Source of the DNA: Berkiella sp964496435
GTDB taxonomy: Bacteria > Pseudomonadota > Gammaproteobacteria > Berkiellales > Berkiellaceae
Reading direction: 5' to 3'
Length of the DNA: 64,000 nucleotides
Assembly (NCBI GenBank): GCA_964496435.1
Contig: CAZBZP010000016.1
Coordinates: 1 to 64,000 of the forward strand
How positions within the stretch are numbered: position 1 is the stretch's first letter; each line of letters opens with the position of its first letter. Position numbers and translations under genes: made by a program. Below the pieces are notes generated by a model, which did not search any database, was not told the origin of the DNA, and saw only the letters and a program-made list of their open reading frames with translations. Shown in pieces: positions 25,324 through 33,530 of this stretch.

Positions 25324-26207
25324 TACTTGCCCCCGCGCGCTTGCGCCATTACCTCTTCTTCAAAACTCTTCTTCTCAACGGTGATACCTTCACCCACTTC
25401 AAATCGGATCATTTGCTTAATTTCAGCATTGTTTGCTTTTACTAAAGCACCAATGGTTTGGTCAGGATCTTTAAAGAAGGGCTGACCGCTTAAGCATATT
25501 TCAGCGAAATGTTTTTGAAGCATGCCCGCAACGATTTTTTCCAAAATATTTTCTGGTTTACCACTTTGCTTAGCACGTTCCATCATGATTTCTTTTTCTT
25601 TTTCGAAAATGTTTTGTGGAACATCTTCTACTTTAATATATTGAGGTCTCATCGCTGCAATATGCATAGCAAGATCTTTTGCTAAAGTTTCATTGCCGCC
25701 AGAAATGAGTACCAATGCACCGATGCGTGCATTATGAACATAGTTACCAATTTTTTCATTGGTATCTGCTTTCATTTCTTGCGCACGACGGACTTGGATA
25801 TTTTCACCTAATTTGGTAATTAAGGCTTTACGTGTGTCTTCAACGCTAAGGCCACCTTCCAGTGTTGCTTCATTTAATTTTTCAACATCGGTGATGCCTT
25901 TTGCAAGTGCAACATCTGCAACTTGCTGAGCAAACTTCACAAAGTTTTCATCTTTGCCCACGAAATCGGTTTCACAATTTACTTCTAAAACAAGTGCGGT
26001 TTGTGAATTGGCCGCAATCACAATACGCCCTTCAGCTGCTGTTCTTGAAGCAGTTTTAGCGGCTTTTTTATGCCCTGATTTAGCAATGATTTCTTCTGCG
26101 GCTTGCATGTCACCATTGGCTTCTACCAATGCTTTTTTGCATTCCATCATGCCCGCACTGGTGCGCTCACGAAGTTCTTTTACCATCGCTGCTGTTATCT
26201 CTGCCAT
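25323..26207 (-). CDS. tsf: Translation elongation factor Ts
   Basis: Guanine-nucleotide exchange factor for EF-Tu. The N-terminal UBA-like domain contains LRERTSAGMMECKKAL, followed by the TDFVGKDENF motif that contacts EF-Tu. I use the ATG at 26207, preceded by GAGGATC and giving the family-typical start MAEITAAMVKELRE (294 aa). An in-frame start at 26231 would lie in the terminator T-tract. It follows rpsB, separated by a hairpin. Confidence 0.98.
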   Translation of the reverse strand: MAEITAAMVKELRERTSAGMMECKKALVEANGDMQAAEEIIAKSGHKKAAKTASRTAAEGRIVIAANSQTALVLEVNCETDFVGKDENFVKFAQQVADVALAKGITDVEKLNEATLEGGLSVEDTRKALITKLGENIQVRRAQEMKADTNEKIGNYVHNARIGALVLISGGNETLAKDLAMHIAAMRPQYIKVEDVPQNIFEKEKEIMMERAKQSGKPENILEKIVAGMLQKHFAEICLSGQPFFKDPDQTIGALVKANNAEIKQMIRFEVGEGITVEKKSFEEEVMAQARGGK

Positions 26208-26220
26208 CGTAGATCCTCTT

Positions 26221-26253
26221 AAAAAAAACAAAAATCAGGGGCCTAAAGCCCCT
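26221..26253 (-). terminator. Terminator/attenuator between rpsB and tsf
   Basis: On the minus strand, an AGGGGC/GCCCCT stem (26237-26253) with a 5-base loop is followed by a long T-rich run reaching the tsf ribosome binding site. It could end part of the rpsB transcript so that S2 and EF-Ts are made in different amounts. Confidence 0.7.
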
Positions 26254-26287
26254 ATTTAATAATTTATTGCCATTGACACAGCAGATG

Positions 26288-26379
26288 ATTTTTCTGCGAG
26301 GCGCCTAGCCTTTCGCAACCGGAGTGTATATAAAAATACATGAGGATTGCGATAAGGCGACGGCAACAAAGCAGAAAAT
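26288..26379. repeat. Inverted repeat element in the rpsB-tsf gap
   Basis: ATTTTTCTGC (26288-26297) is mirrored by GCAGAAAAT (26371-26379). Inside lies a smaller palindrome, TGTAT...ATACA, around 26325. No ORF is present. It may be another short intergenic repeat, or an mRNA structure in the rpsB-tsf transcript. Confidence 0.4.
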
Positions 26380-26395
26380 TCATATGCGAAGTCAA

Positions 26396-27130
26396 TTAAC
26401 CTTGATCCTGTTCCATTTCGACGTACTCGCTTTCTTCATGCATGGGTTGCATATTGCTTCTTGCATCCAAGATGATATCCGCTACGCTGGAAACATAAAG
26501 TTCAATCGCTTTGCTGGCATCGTCGTTACCAGGGATAAGGTAATCAATGCCATGTGGATTGTTATTGGTATCTACAACGCCAACAACTGGAATTCGCAGA
26601 TTGTTCGCTTCACGAACAGCAATGTCTTCGTTACCAACGTCAATTACAAAAATTGCATCTGGCAGGCTGCCCATGTTTTTAATACCGCCCAAGCTACGTT
26701 CTAATTTTTGCAATTCACGTGAACGTACTAAAGCTTCTTTCTTTACCAATTTTTCGAAAGTACCATCATCTCTCATCGCTTCAAGTTCTTGTAAGCGCTT
26801 AATAGATTGTTTAACTGTTTTATAATTGGTCAACATACCGCCTAACCAACGATAGTTCACATAAGGCATACCGCAACGCTCAGCTTGTTCTTGGATAATT
26901 CTGCTGGCACTCATTTTGGTACCTACAAATAGAATCTTGCCGCCTCTGGAAGCTACTCGCTTAATAAACGATAAAGCTTCGTGGAACATAGGATATGTTT
27001 TATCCAAGTTAATGATGTGAATTTTGTTGCGAACAGTAAAAATATACTGTTTCATTTTTGGATCCCAAAAACGTGTTTGGTGACCAAAATGAACGCCGGC
27101 TTCGAGCATTTGACGCATTGTTACTGACAT
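26396..27130 (-). CDS. rpsB: 30S ribosomal protein S2
   Basis: Small-subunit protein, binding late in assembly and needed for S1. It begins MSVTMRQMLEAGVHFGHQTRFWDPKMK, the standard S2 start, and contains the conserved LGGMLTNYKT and NNPHGIDYLIPGNDDA blocks. 244 residues, with an acidic C-terminal tail. A GGAG site precedes the ATG. It is the first gene of the minus-strand cluster, divergent from map. Confidence 0.98.
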   Translation of the reverse strand: MSVTMRQMLEAGVHFGHQTRFWDPKMKQYIFTVRNKIHIINLDKTYPMFHEALSFIKRVASRGGKILFVGTKMSASRIIQEQAERCGMPYVNYRWLGGMLTNYKTVKQSIKRLQELEAMRDDGTFEKLVKKEALVRSRELQKLERSLGGIKNMGSLPDAIFVIDVGNEDIAVREANNLRIPVVGVVDTNNNPHGIDYLIPGNDDASKAIELYVSSVADIILDARSNMQPMHEESEYVEMEQDQG

Positions 27131-27421
27131 GAGATTACTCCATTGTTTGGGTTGAGCCTCTACCTATCCCATTTTCCAACTAACAAAAGTTAGCACCCTG
27201 AAAAATGTGACGACAAGTATGCGGTTTATTAATTAACTAACTACAAGATGTGCGAAATTACACAGCTTGGCGCCGTTTTATACCATAGAGCCCACTTTAA
27301 ATAAAGGAAGGCAGTAGTTTTAGGCCTTCTAAGGACAAGAAGCTGAACATCAGAAGGTTTTTTAGTTATACTACACCTATAACTGTATTAAATTATTAGC
27401 GTTTCGTAGGTAAATCCAACA
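27131..27421. promoter_or_regulatory. Divergent rpsB / map control region
   Basis: 290 bases with no gene. It must carry the rpsB promoter and leader (minus) and the map promoter (plus). On the minus strand a TATAAA-type -10 (tggtataaaac, near 27283) lies about 150 bases before rpsB, leaving a leader long enough for the S2 autoregulation known in gammaproteobacteria. A repeated aaggccttct/agaagg motif near 27320-27357 can form a hairpin. Confidence 0.45.
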
Positions 27422-28207
27422 ATGACTCAAAAATCAAATGCTTCCATTAAAACCGCCCAAGACATTGAAAAAATGCGTATTGCAGGACGTCTTGCCGGGC
27501 AAGTTTTGGAAATGATAGGCCCTCATGTAAAACCTGGGATTTCAACACTTGAGCTCAATGAGATTTGCCACGATTATATTGTGAATGTGCAAGATGCCAT
27601 CCCTGCCCCGCTGAATTATAAGGGTTTTCCTAAATCTATTTGTACCTCCGTGAATCATGTCATTTGTCATGGGATCCCTAATGAAAAGAAGTTAAAAGAA
27701 GGCGATATCATCAATGTTGATATAACTGTCATTAAAGACGGCTATCATGGTGATACCAGCAAGATGTTTGTCGTCGGTGAGCCCTCTGTACAAGCCACGC
27801 GTCTTATCAAAGTCACACGTGAATGTATGATGTTAGGTATTGAGCAAGTCAAACCGGGCAATCATCTAGGCGATATTGGACATGCCATTGAGACCCACGC
27901 TCATGCACACCGCTTTTCTGTTGTGCGCGAATATTGTGGCCATGGCATTGGCAAAATTTTTCATGAAGAACCGCAAATTTTACATTATGGCAAAGCAAAA
28001 ACCGGGCTTGAGATGGTGCCAGGTATGATTTTCACCATTGAACCTATGATCAATGCGGGAAAACGACATACCCGATTGTTACCAGATAAATGGACTGTGG
28101 TTACCAAAGATCATAGCCTTTCAGCCCAATGGGAACATACCATTTTGGTGACGGACACAGGTTATGAAGTGCTTACTAAAAGGGATGAAGAGTCAGATTT
28201 ACACTAA
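27422..28207 (+). CDS. map: Methionine aminopeptidase, type I
   Basis: Removes the initiator Met from nascent proteins. The pita-bread fold metal ligands are recognisable: the two Asp of DITVIKDGYHGDTS, the His of GHGIGKIFHEEP, and the Glu residues of TIEPMI and WEHTILVT. 261 residues matches E. coli (264), and there is no N-terminal zinc-finger extension. Divergent from rpsB, the classic arrangement, and followed in the same direction by glnD. Confidence 0.97.
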   Translation: MTQKSNASIKTAQDIEKMRIAGRLAGQVLEMIGPHVKPGISTLELNEICHDYIVNVQDAIPAPLNYKGFPKSICTSVNHVICHGIPNEKKLKEGDIINVDITVIKDGYHGDTSKMFVVGEPSVQATRLIKVTRECMMLGIEQVKPGNHLGDIGHAIETHAHAHRFSVVREYCGHGIGKIFHEEPQILHYGKAKTGLEMVPGMIFTIEPMINAGKRHTRLLPDKWTVVTKDHSLSAQWEHTILVTDTGYEVLTKRDEESDLH

Positions 28208-28250
28208 GCAACCTCATTATAAATGGGCTTGTTATTCTTGGAATTTATCT

Positions 28251-28270
28251 GGGCGGACATAAAGTCCACC
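28251..28270. repeat. Short dispersed palindrome (map-glnD gap)
   Basis: GGGCGGAC ATAAA GTCCACCC is an imperfect palindrome related to the one at 12378-12399. It lies about 20 bases before the glnD start, so it could also fold in the glnD leader. Confidence 0.5.
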
Positions 28271-28292
28271 CTACGAAGAAACGGATGCGCCC

Positions 28293-30920
28293 ATGCCTCA
28301 AGCACTATTTTCGCTTGATTTACCAGCAAATCTTCACACAAATACGCCTCGTCATATCAGTTCTGAAATTAAAGATAAATTAAAGTTAAGTAGCGCACGC
28401 TTAAACCAGGCTTTTTGGCAAAACGCAGATATTCAGGATTTATTGTATACCCGTTCGCTATGGTTTGACCAAATCTTAGTATTTGCCTTTAACTATCTTA
28501 AGCTGAATAGCGATGAAGTCGCGCTCATTGCTGTCGGTGGTTATGGCCTGCATCGGCTACACCCCTTTTCAGATGCTGATATTTTTATCTTAATTCAAGA
28601 ACACACAAAGACTGAAGAAATTGAAAAATTAATTGCCTTTTGTTGGGATTGTGGCCTCACCTTGGGTGCCAGTGTACGCACCCAAGATGAATGTTTTCAT
28701 ATGGCAAAAGAAGATCTCAGTATTTTTAGTAATTTACTTAGCATGCGCCCGATTATAGGTAATCCTGAGTTTTATCAACATTTTGCACAGCAATTTAGCG
28801 CAAATGTATTATGGTCTGATAGGGACTTTTTTTATGCAAAAATGGCAGAAAAAGAGCGTCGTTATGCAAGATTTCTAGAAACTGAATTTAATTTGGAGCC
28901 AAATATAAAAGAATCCCCCGGCGGATTAAGGGATATTGATTTTATCATTTGGTATGCTTTGAAAAAATTCCATTCATCCAAGTGGCACATTTTAGTTAAA
29001 GAAAAATTACTTGAAAATAATGAAACAAATTTTCTGCATGAAGCCCAATGTTTTCTCTGGCGTCTACGTTATGCATTACATATCATATCAGGCAGAGCAA
29101 ATGAAAAAATGTATTTTGATTATCAAGCAGACTTAACCAAGCAATATAACATCAAAGCCAGCAGTTTAAACCAAGCCATTAGCCTCTTAATGAAACCCTA
29201 TTATCAAACAGCCACCAAGGTCCGTTATATCAGCGAATTATTTATTCAACAGATTGCACAGCGCTTTGATACCTCAAATATGCAAACAAATGTGCTCAAT
29301 GAAAATTGCGAGGATGCACAAGGTTATTTGAATATTACACAAAATACGCCATTAGAGCCTGAGAATGTGATTGCGTTATTTTACCTGGTTGCCAAACATC
29401 AATTAAAAGGAATCAATGCCAAATCAACCAAATTATTACATGCACAGCTTGAAAAAACGCCTCATGAAGCCTTCCATACGACAATTTGTCTACAACGTTT
29501 TTATGAAATATTATCTTTAAAAAACAATGTGGCTTCAACTTTATTGTTGATGCACAAACTAGGTATATTAATACGCCTTATTCCTGAATTTGAAGGAATC
29601 TCAGGGCAAATGCAATATGACTTAACCCATCTATATACCGTTGATGCCCACAGCTTAAGATTGATTCACTATTTAGAAATTTTTTGGCAACAAGATCATT
29701 TCGACAAAATTGAGTATTTAGCACAGTGCAAACAACAAATTACTTCTTTTAACTTACTCTATCTTTGTGCAATATTTCACGACATTGGCAAAGGCCAAGG
29801 TGGTAATCATGCGCATATAGGCAGTCTATTACTAGCAACATTTTGTCAGCAACTTTCTCTTTCTTCAAAAGATATTGAACTTGCAACATGGCTGGTAGAT
29901 AAACACTTACTGATGTCTCTCACGGCCCAACAAAAAGACTTCTCAGATGAAAACGTATTGTCCTTGTTTGTTGGTGAGCTAAAAAATGAGCAAAGATTAA
30001 GTTATATTTACCTTTTCACGGTTGCGGATATGTTGGCAACCAATCCTGCCATTTGGAACCAATGGCGTGCAAGTTTGCTACAAGAACTGTATTTGGCTAG
30101 CCTACGTTGGATGCGCGAAGTGCCACAAAGTGTAACTAAAGCGCAACGTAACAAGCAGGATGCCTTTGCTATTTTGCAGCAGTTGAATGATCTGTCTGAA
30201 GTCAAGACCATTGAAAATCTCTGGCAAAATTTTAATGACACCTATTTTAAAACTGAAACCTCAGCAAACATTGCTTGGCACACAACAAAAATCCTTTCAC
30301 ATACAGAGCCTTTTACCGTGGCGCTAAGACCGCATCATAGTCAAAGTGGTATTAATTTATTTGTTTATGCTCCTAACCGTTCTAATCTCTTTGCAGCCCT
30401 TAGCGCTTGTCTTGAAAAAAATATGTTGACGATTGCACAAGCTCGCATTAGTCATTGCCAAAATGAATATACTTTACAAAGCTTTGTAGCCTTAGAAATT
30501 GCGCAAGATGCAATCATGAGCGAACAACGTTTAAATCAGATTGAAGCTACTCTCATAGAATTACTCAGTCCTTTAGGTGATGGTGGGAATTGTGTAGTCC
30601 CCCATGTTTCACGACATATCCCACGCTCCCATCAATTTGGTTTTGAAACCAAGGTGAATATTTTAAACACCAATGATAGTGACAAAACCGTCATAGAAGT
30701 GCGCTCTCCTGACTTCCCAGGCCTATTGGCAAGGATTGGTGAAGTATTCATGAAACATGAAATAAATGTACATAGCGCGATAATCAATACCCTTGCAGGA
30801 CAAGTCGAAGATATCTTTTACATTACCGATAAAAATTCAGGTTTAGCATTAGTTGATATTCATCGTATTGCTGAATTAAAAAGCGGGATTGAGACTGTGA
30901 TAGCCTCCCGCTTGCGCTAA
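28293..30920 (+). CDS. glnD: Bifunctional PII uridylyltransferase / uridylyl-removing enzyme
   Basis: Nitrogen sensor that uridylylates and deuridylylates PII in response to glutamine. The nucleotidyltransferase motif GGYGLHRLHPFSDADIFIL is near residues 81-100. An HD hydrolase domain shows IFHDIGKGQGGNHAHIG near 500, and two ACT domains close the protein (the last with VEVRSPDFPGLLARIG-like sequence). 875 residues matches the family. The map-glnD order is conserved in gammaproteobacteria. No strong Shine-Dalgarno is seen before the ATG. GlnD usually works with a PII protein, which is not encoded in this window. Confidence 0.96.
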   Translation: MPQALFSLDLPANLHTNTPRHISSEIKDKLKLSSARLNQAFWQNADIQDLLYTRSLWFDQILVFAFNYLKLNSDEVALIAVGGYGLHRLHPFSDADIFILIQEHTKTEEIEKLIAFCWDCGLTLGASVRTQDECFHMAKEDLSIFSNLLSMRPIIGNPEFYQHFAQQFSANVLWSDRDFFYAKMAEKERRYARFLETEFNLEPNIKESPGGLRDIDFIIWYALKKFHSSKWHILVKEKLLENNETNFLHEAQCFLWRLRYALHIISGRANEKMYFDYQADLTKQYNIKASSLNQAISLLMKPYYQTATKVRYISELFIQQIAQRFDTSNMQTNVLNENCEDAQGYLNITQNTPLEPENVIALFYLVAKHQLKGINAKSTKLLHAQLEKTPHEAFHTTICLQRFYEILSLKNNVASTLLLMHKLGILIRLIPEFEGISGQMQYDLTHLYTVDAHSLRLIHYLEIFWQQDHFDKIEYLAQCKQQITSFNLLYLCAIFHDIGKGQGGNHAHIGSLLLATFCQQLSLSSKDIELATWLVDKHLLMSLTAQQKDFSDENVLSLFVGELKNEQRLSYIYLFTVADMLATNPAIWNQWRASLLQELYLASLRWMREVPQSVTKAQRNKQDAFAILQQLNDLSEVKTIENLWQNFNDTYFKTETSANIAWHTTKILSHTEPFTVALRPHHSQSGINLFVYAPNRSNLFAALSACLEKNMLTIAQARISHCQNEYTLQSFVALEIAQDAIMSEQRLNQIEATLIELLSPLGDGGNCVVPHVSRHIPRSHQFGFETKVNILNTNDSDKTVIEVRSPDFPGLLARIGEVFMKHEINVHSAIINTLAGQVEDIFYITDKNSGLALVDIHRIAELKSGIETVIASRLR

Positions 30921-31073
30921 TACATCAGCAAATTAAGGCGGAAATGGCAGAGGAAATACACAGGTGGCTATATAGCAAAGATATTTCTATACTAGGTCTT
31001 ATGTAGGTCGGTTTTGTTTAATGCGGTTACACGTATTGAACTTTTTGGCTTTTTATAAATTTGTGAGGTTCTT

Positions 31074-32075
31074 GTGAGTGATGCAAATTTATACGTAGGT
31101 TATATTATTAACCCTTCGCGTGCACAAAATACGCAGATGCTTTTCTCTACTCAAACGCAGCATCTACTGGAAAAACGAATAGAAGATGTTGTTAGCCACA
31201 ACAATGGACGGCTAATCAAGACTTACATCGAATCTGCTGACAACCACCGGCACCGCCATCGTTGGCCACAATTGGAAGAAGCTATCGCTTATTGCATAGA
31301 GAGTAAAGCAAGTCTAGTCATTAGCGAAATTCGCAACCTTACCAATAACGAAGCATTCACAAAACAGATGTTACGCTTGATAGAAAATGGTAATTATGTT
31401 GGTGATTTTCATTGTTGCGATCAACCCTTAATCAAAAAAGATAATTTTCTTGCCTTGGTAGAACATGCACGTAAACAACGTGAACTGCATGGCCAACTGA
31501 TCAAAGCAGGTTTAAGCCGCACAACAGCAAAGTCTGGTAATCCTCATGCGAGTGATGTCATCAGCAAAGTTAATAAGCCCAAAATTGATAATGCCATTGT
31601 TTTTGCATTGATGTTACAACCCGTCATTAACAATTACCGCCATAAAGGCTATTCACAACGCAGAATGGTTACGGCTCTTAACGAGGATGGTTTTAGCGCA
31701 CCTGAAGGTGGGCAATGGGTTCTAAGCCAATTACAAAAAGTGCTAGAAAGAATTAAATTGAATGAATCTGCACTCAATTTAGAGAAACAGTTTATTGAAT
31801 ACCGCGCTAAAAACTTGAGCGATAGCGCTATTGCTGAACATTTAACTAAGCTTTGTGTCCCATCACCCTCTGGCAAACCCTGGACGGATGAATGCGTAGC
31901 AAAAGTAAGTGAGCGAATTAAACAACTTCATGATATAATCCGCTTCAATGAGTTTGTTATTGAACTTATGCCTATTATTGAAAAATACCATCTTGACGAT
32001 TTAACTGAAGAAGTGTTTTCAAATGAATTAAAAATGATTGGGGTTAATTTACCGAAAAATGCATCCCTTTCCTGA
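31074..32075 (+). CDS. Serine-recombinase-fold protein lacking the catalytic serine
   Basis: A divergent member of the resolvase-type recombinase family. The order of conserved elements is recognisable: the N-terminal strand YVGYIINPS where active enzymes have a YxRVS motif, IKTYIESADNHRHRHRWPQLEEAI (normally the SG...RP.L region), ASLVISEIRNLTNN (normally LDRLSRN), an EHARKQRELHGQLIKAGLSR helix, and a C-terminal Recombinase-like helix-turn-helix GYSQRRMVTALNEDGFSAP.GGQW. The catalytic Ser and key Arg residues are missing, so it probably binds DNA without cutting it. GTG start with GTGAGG upstream. It lies 29 bp before a small gene of unknown function, in an island between glnD and the Dot/Icm region. 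Confidence 0.7.
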   Translation: MSDANLYVGYIINPSRAQNTQMLFSTQTQHLLEKRIEDVVSHNNGRLIKTYIESADNHRHRHRWPQLEEAIAYCIESKASLVISEIRNLTNNEAFTKQMLRLIENGNYVGDFHCCDQPLIKKDNFLALVEHARKQRELHGQLIKAGLSRTTAKSGNPHASDVISKVNKPKIDNAIVFALMLQPVINNYRHKGYSQRRMVTALNEDGFSAPEGGQWVLSQLQKVLERIKLNESALNLEKQFIEYRAKNLSDSAIAEHLTKLCVPSPSGKPWTDECVAKVSERIKQLHDIIRFNEFVIELMPIIEKYHLDDLTEEVFSNELKMIGVNLPKNASLS

Positions 32076-32104
32076 ACCCTAAGCATTTTTAGGAGAAAAA
32101 AAAT

Positions 32105-32374
32105 ATGCCAGAACAGAACCCAAATTTAGAGATTTTGCAGTCTTTTTTAAGCGAAGCGCCTGCTAGCGAAGTCATTAGTCGCGTTAAGGATACCCTAGGT
32201 AACAGAGACGCATTAAAACAAATATTTTTTAGTGAAGATACAGCAAAACATTATTTACCGATGCTAAATGAAGCACGAAAAAATGGTCAAGTCACTTATA
32301 ACACTTTGACCACCCAAGTGGAAAAGCAATGCCAAATTAATGAGGCTCCCGTGAGACGTCTAGAAAATAAATAA
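32105..32374 (+). CDS. Small hypothetical protein, 89 aa
   Basis: Not recognised. A soluble, mostly helical 89-residue protein with a strong AGGAGA ribosome binding site directly upstream, so it is very likely translated. It follows the recombinase-like gene by 29 bp in the same direction, probably in one operon. Size and composition would fit an accessory or partner protein; nothing identifies its function. Confidence 0.6.
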   Translation: MPEQNPNLEILQSFLSEAPASEVISRVKDTLGNRDALKQIFFSEDTAKHYLPMLNEARKNGQVTYNTLTTQVEKQCQINEAPVRRLENK

Positions 32375-32657
32375 AATATAAGTAAGACAGTGATCTGGAC
32401 ATCAAAAATGGTGAAAATATCAATCAGTTGACCAAAACCAAGGAATAAGGTTTAATGGGTGACCGTGCAAAACCTTGAGTTTAGTGAATCAAAAACACAA
32501 GGCTTAAGCACAAGGAAGTTGCTCATACCAGTTTGACCTGCTTCGCTAAAAAGCGATGACAAGTCTTAAAAACTGCCACACACATGAGATAGTGTAGGCA
32601 AGACTAAGTAGTTCAAATGGGGAAGAGTATGGCATGTTATGGAGTTCAGCTTAGCCT

Positions 32658-33524
32658 ATGTCAGACTGGTTTAAAAAAATTTCTTCTTTAATTTCCACAA
32701 CACAAGATAGCGCAACGTCGTCTTTAGAGCATAACCAAATAACACACACTATCTTGAATAAATTAGAGAAGTTACCTGACAATATATTTACGCAAGGATC
32801 ACCTGAGAGATGTGATCCTACTTTTTCAATGAGGGACAAAACGAAGGACGCAACAATAGCGCCTAGTGTAAAATCAAATTGCGCTGCAAAGATGGAAACC
32901 AAACAAGAGGTTAAATCTGTGGAAAATGATAGCGATGATGACAACATAAAGGCTTTAAAGCGTTTACGTTCGTTGCCACGGGGAACACAAGTTGATTCTC
33001 GTGTTGCAGCCATACATGGCTTGCTGGGTGAAGGTGAAATTTTTAAAACCCTGAAAATGCTTCGCTGGCCACAAGGTGTTATCTGTCCTCGCTGCCATTC
33101 TTCAAACGTCGTTAGACGTGATCCACCCAATGATGCTGTCGATTTAAGGCATTTCTATATTTGCTTAAATTGCAAAGGAGAAGGAAGCCCTAGTGACTTT
33201 GATGATTTCACGGGTTTGCCTATTGGCGAAATGCATGCGCTTCGCCAATGGATCTTATGCTGGTATTTAATTGGTTTTTGTTCCGTTGCCCAAATAGCAA
33301 AAGTCCTTGGCATAAGCCTCCAAGAAGTAATGCAAATAGCACAACTGGGTAATGAGCTAACTCAGCTGCCAGATGAATCTGCTGAATTACAAGCTAAACA
33401 AGAATTAAAGGAACGCAAACAAAAAGAGAGTAAAAACGCTAGAATGCTAGTAGATCAACAAGAAGACTACACGCGTAGTGCGAGCAAAGCGCCCTTGAAA
33501 CCGGGATATAAGTCCAAAAAATAA
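32658..33524 (+). CDS. Protein with transposase-type zinc ribbon and no DDE domain
   Basis: Residues about 1-110 are polar and unrecognised. Residues about 118-220 match the zinc-ribbon plus helical region at the front of IS1595/ISXO2-type transposases: LKMLRWPQGVICPRCHSSNV, a second CxxC in YICLNCKG, and the following helix-turn-helix-like LIGFCSVAQIAKVLGISLQEV. The DDE nuclease that should come next is absent; the protein ends with a Lys/Glu-rich tail. It may be a domesticated DNA-binding protein or a remnant. The 283-base gap before it holds no visible gene. Start ATG at 32658 with a distant GGAG. Confidence 0.6.
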   Translation: MSDWFKKISSLISTTQDSATSSLEHNQITHTILNKLEKLPDNIFTQGSPERCDPTFSMRDKTKDATIAPSVKSNCAAKMETKQEVKSVENDSDDDNIKALKRLRSLPRGTQVDSRVAAIHGLLGEGEIFKTLKMLRWPQGVICPRCHSSNVVRRDPPNDAVDLRHFYICLNCKGEGSPSDFDDFTGLPIGEMHALRQWILCWYLIGFCSVAQIAKVLGISLQEVMQIAQLGNELTQLPDESAELQAKQELKERKQKESKNARMLVDQQEDYTRSASKAPLKPGYKSKK

Positions 33525-33530
33525 GGAAAA

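Noticed and set aside
31074..33524. Active integrative element or insertion sequence
   Set aside because: Catalytic residues of both mobile-element-like proteins are missing and no terminal repeats or attachment sites were seen.
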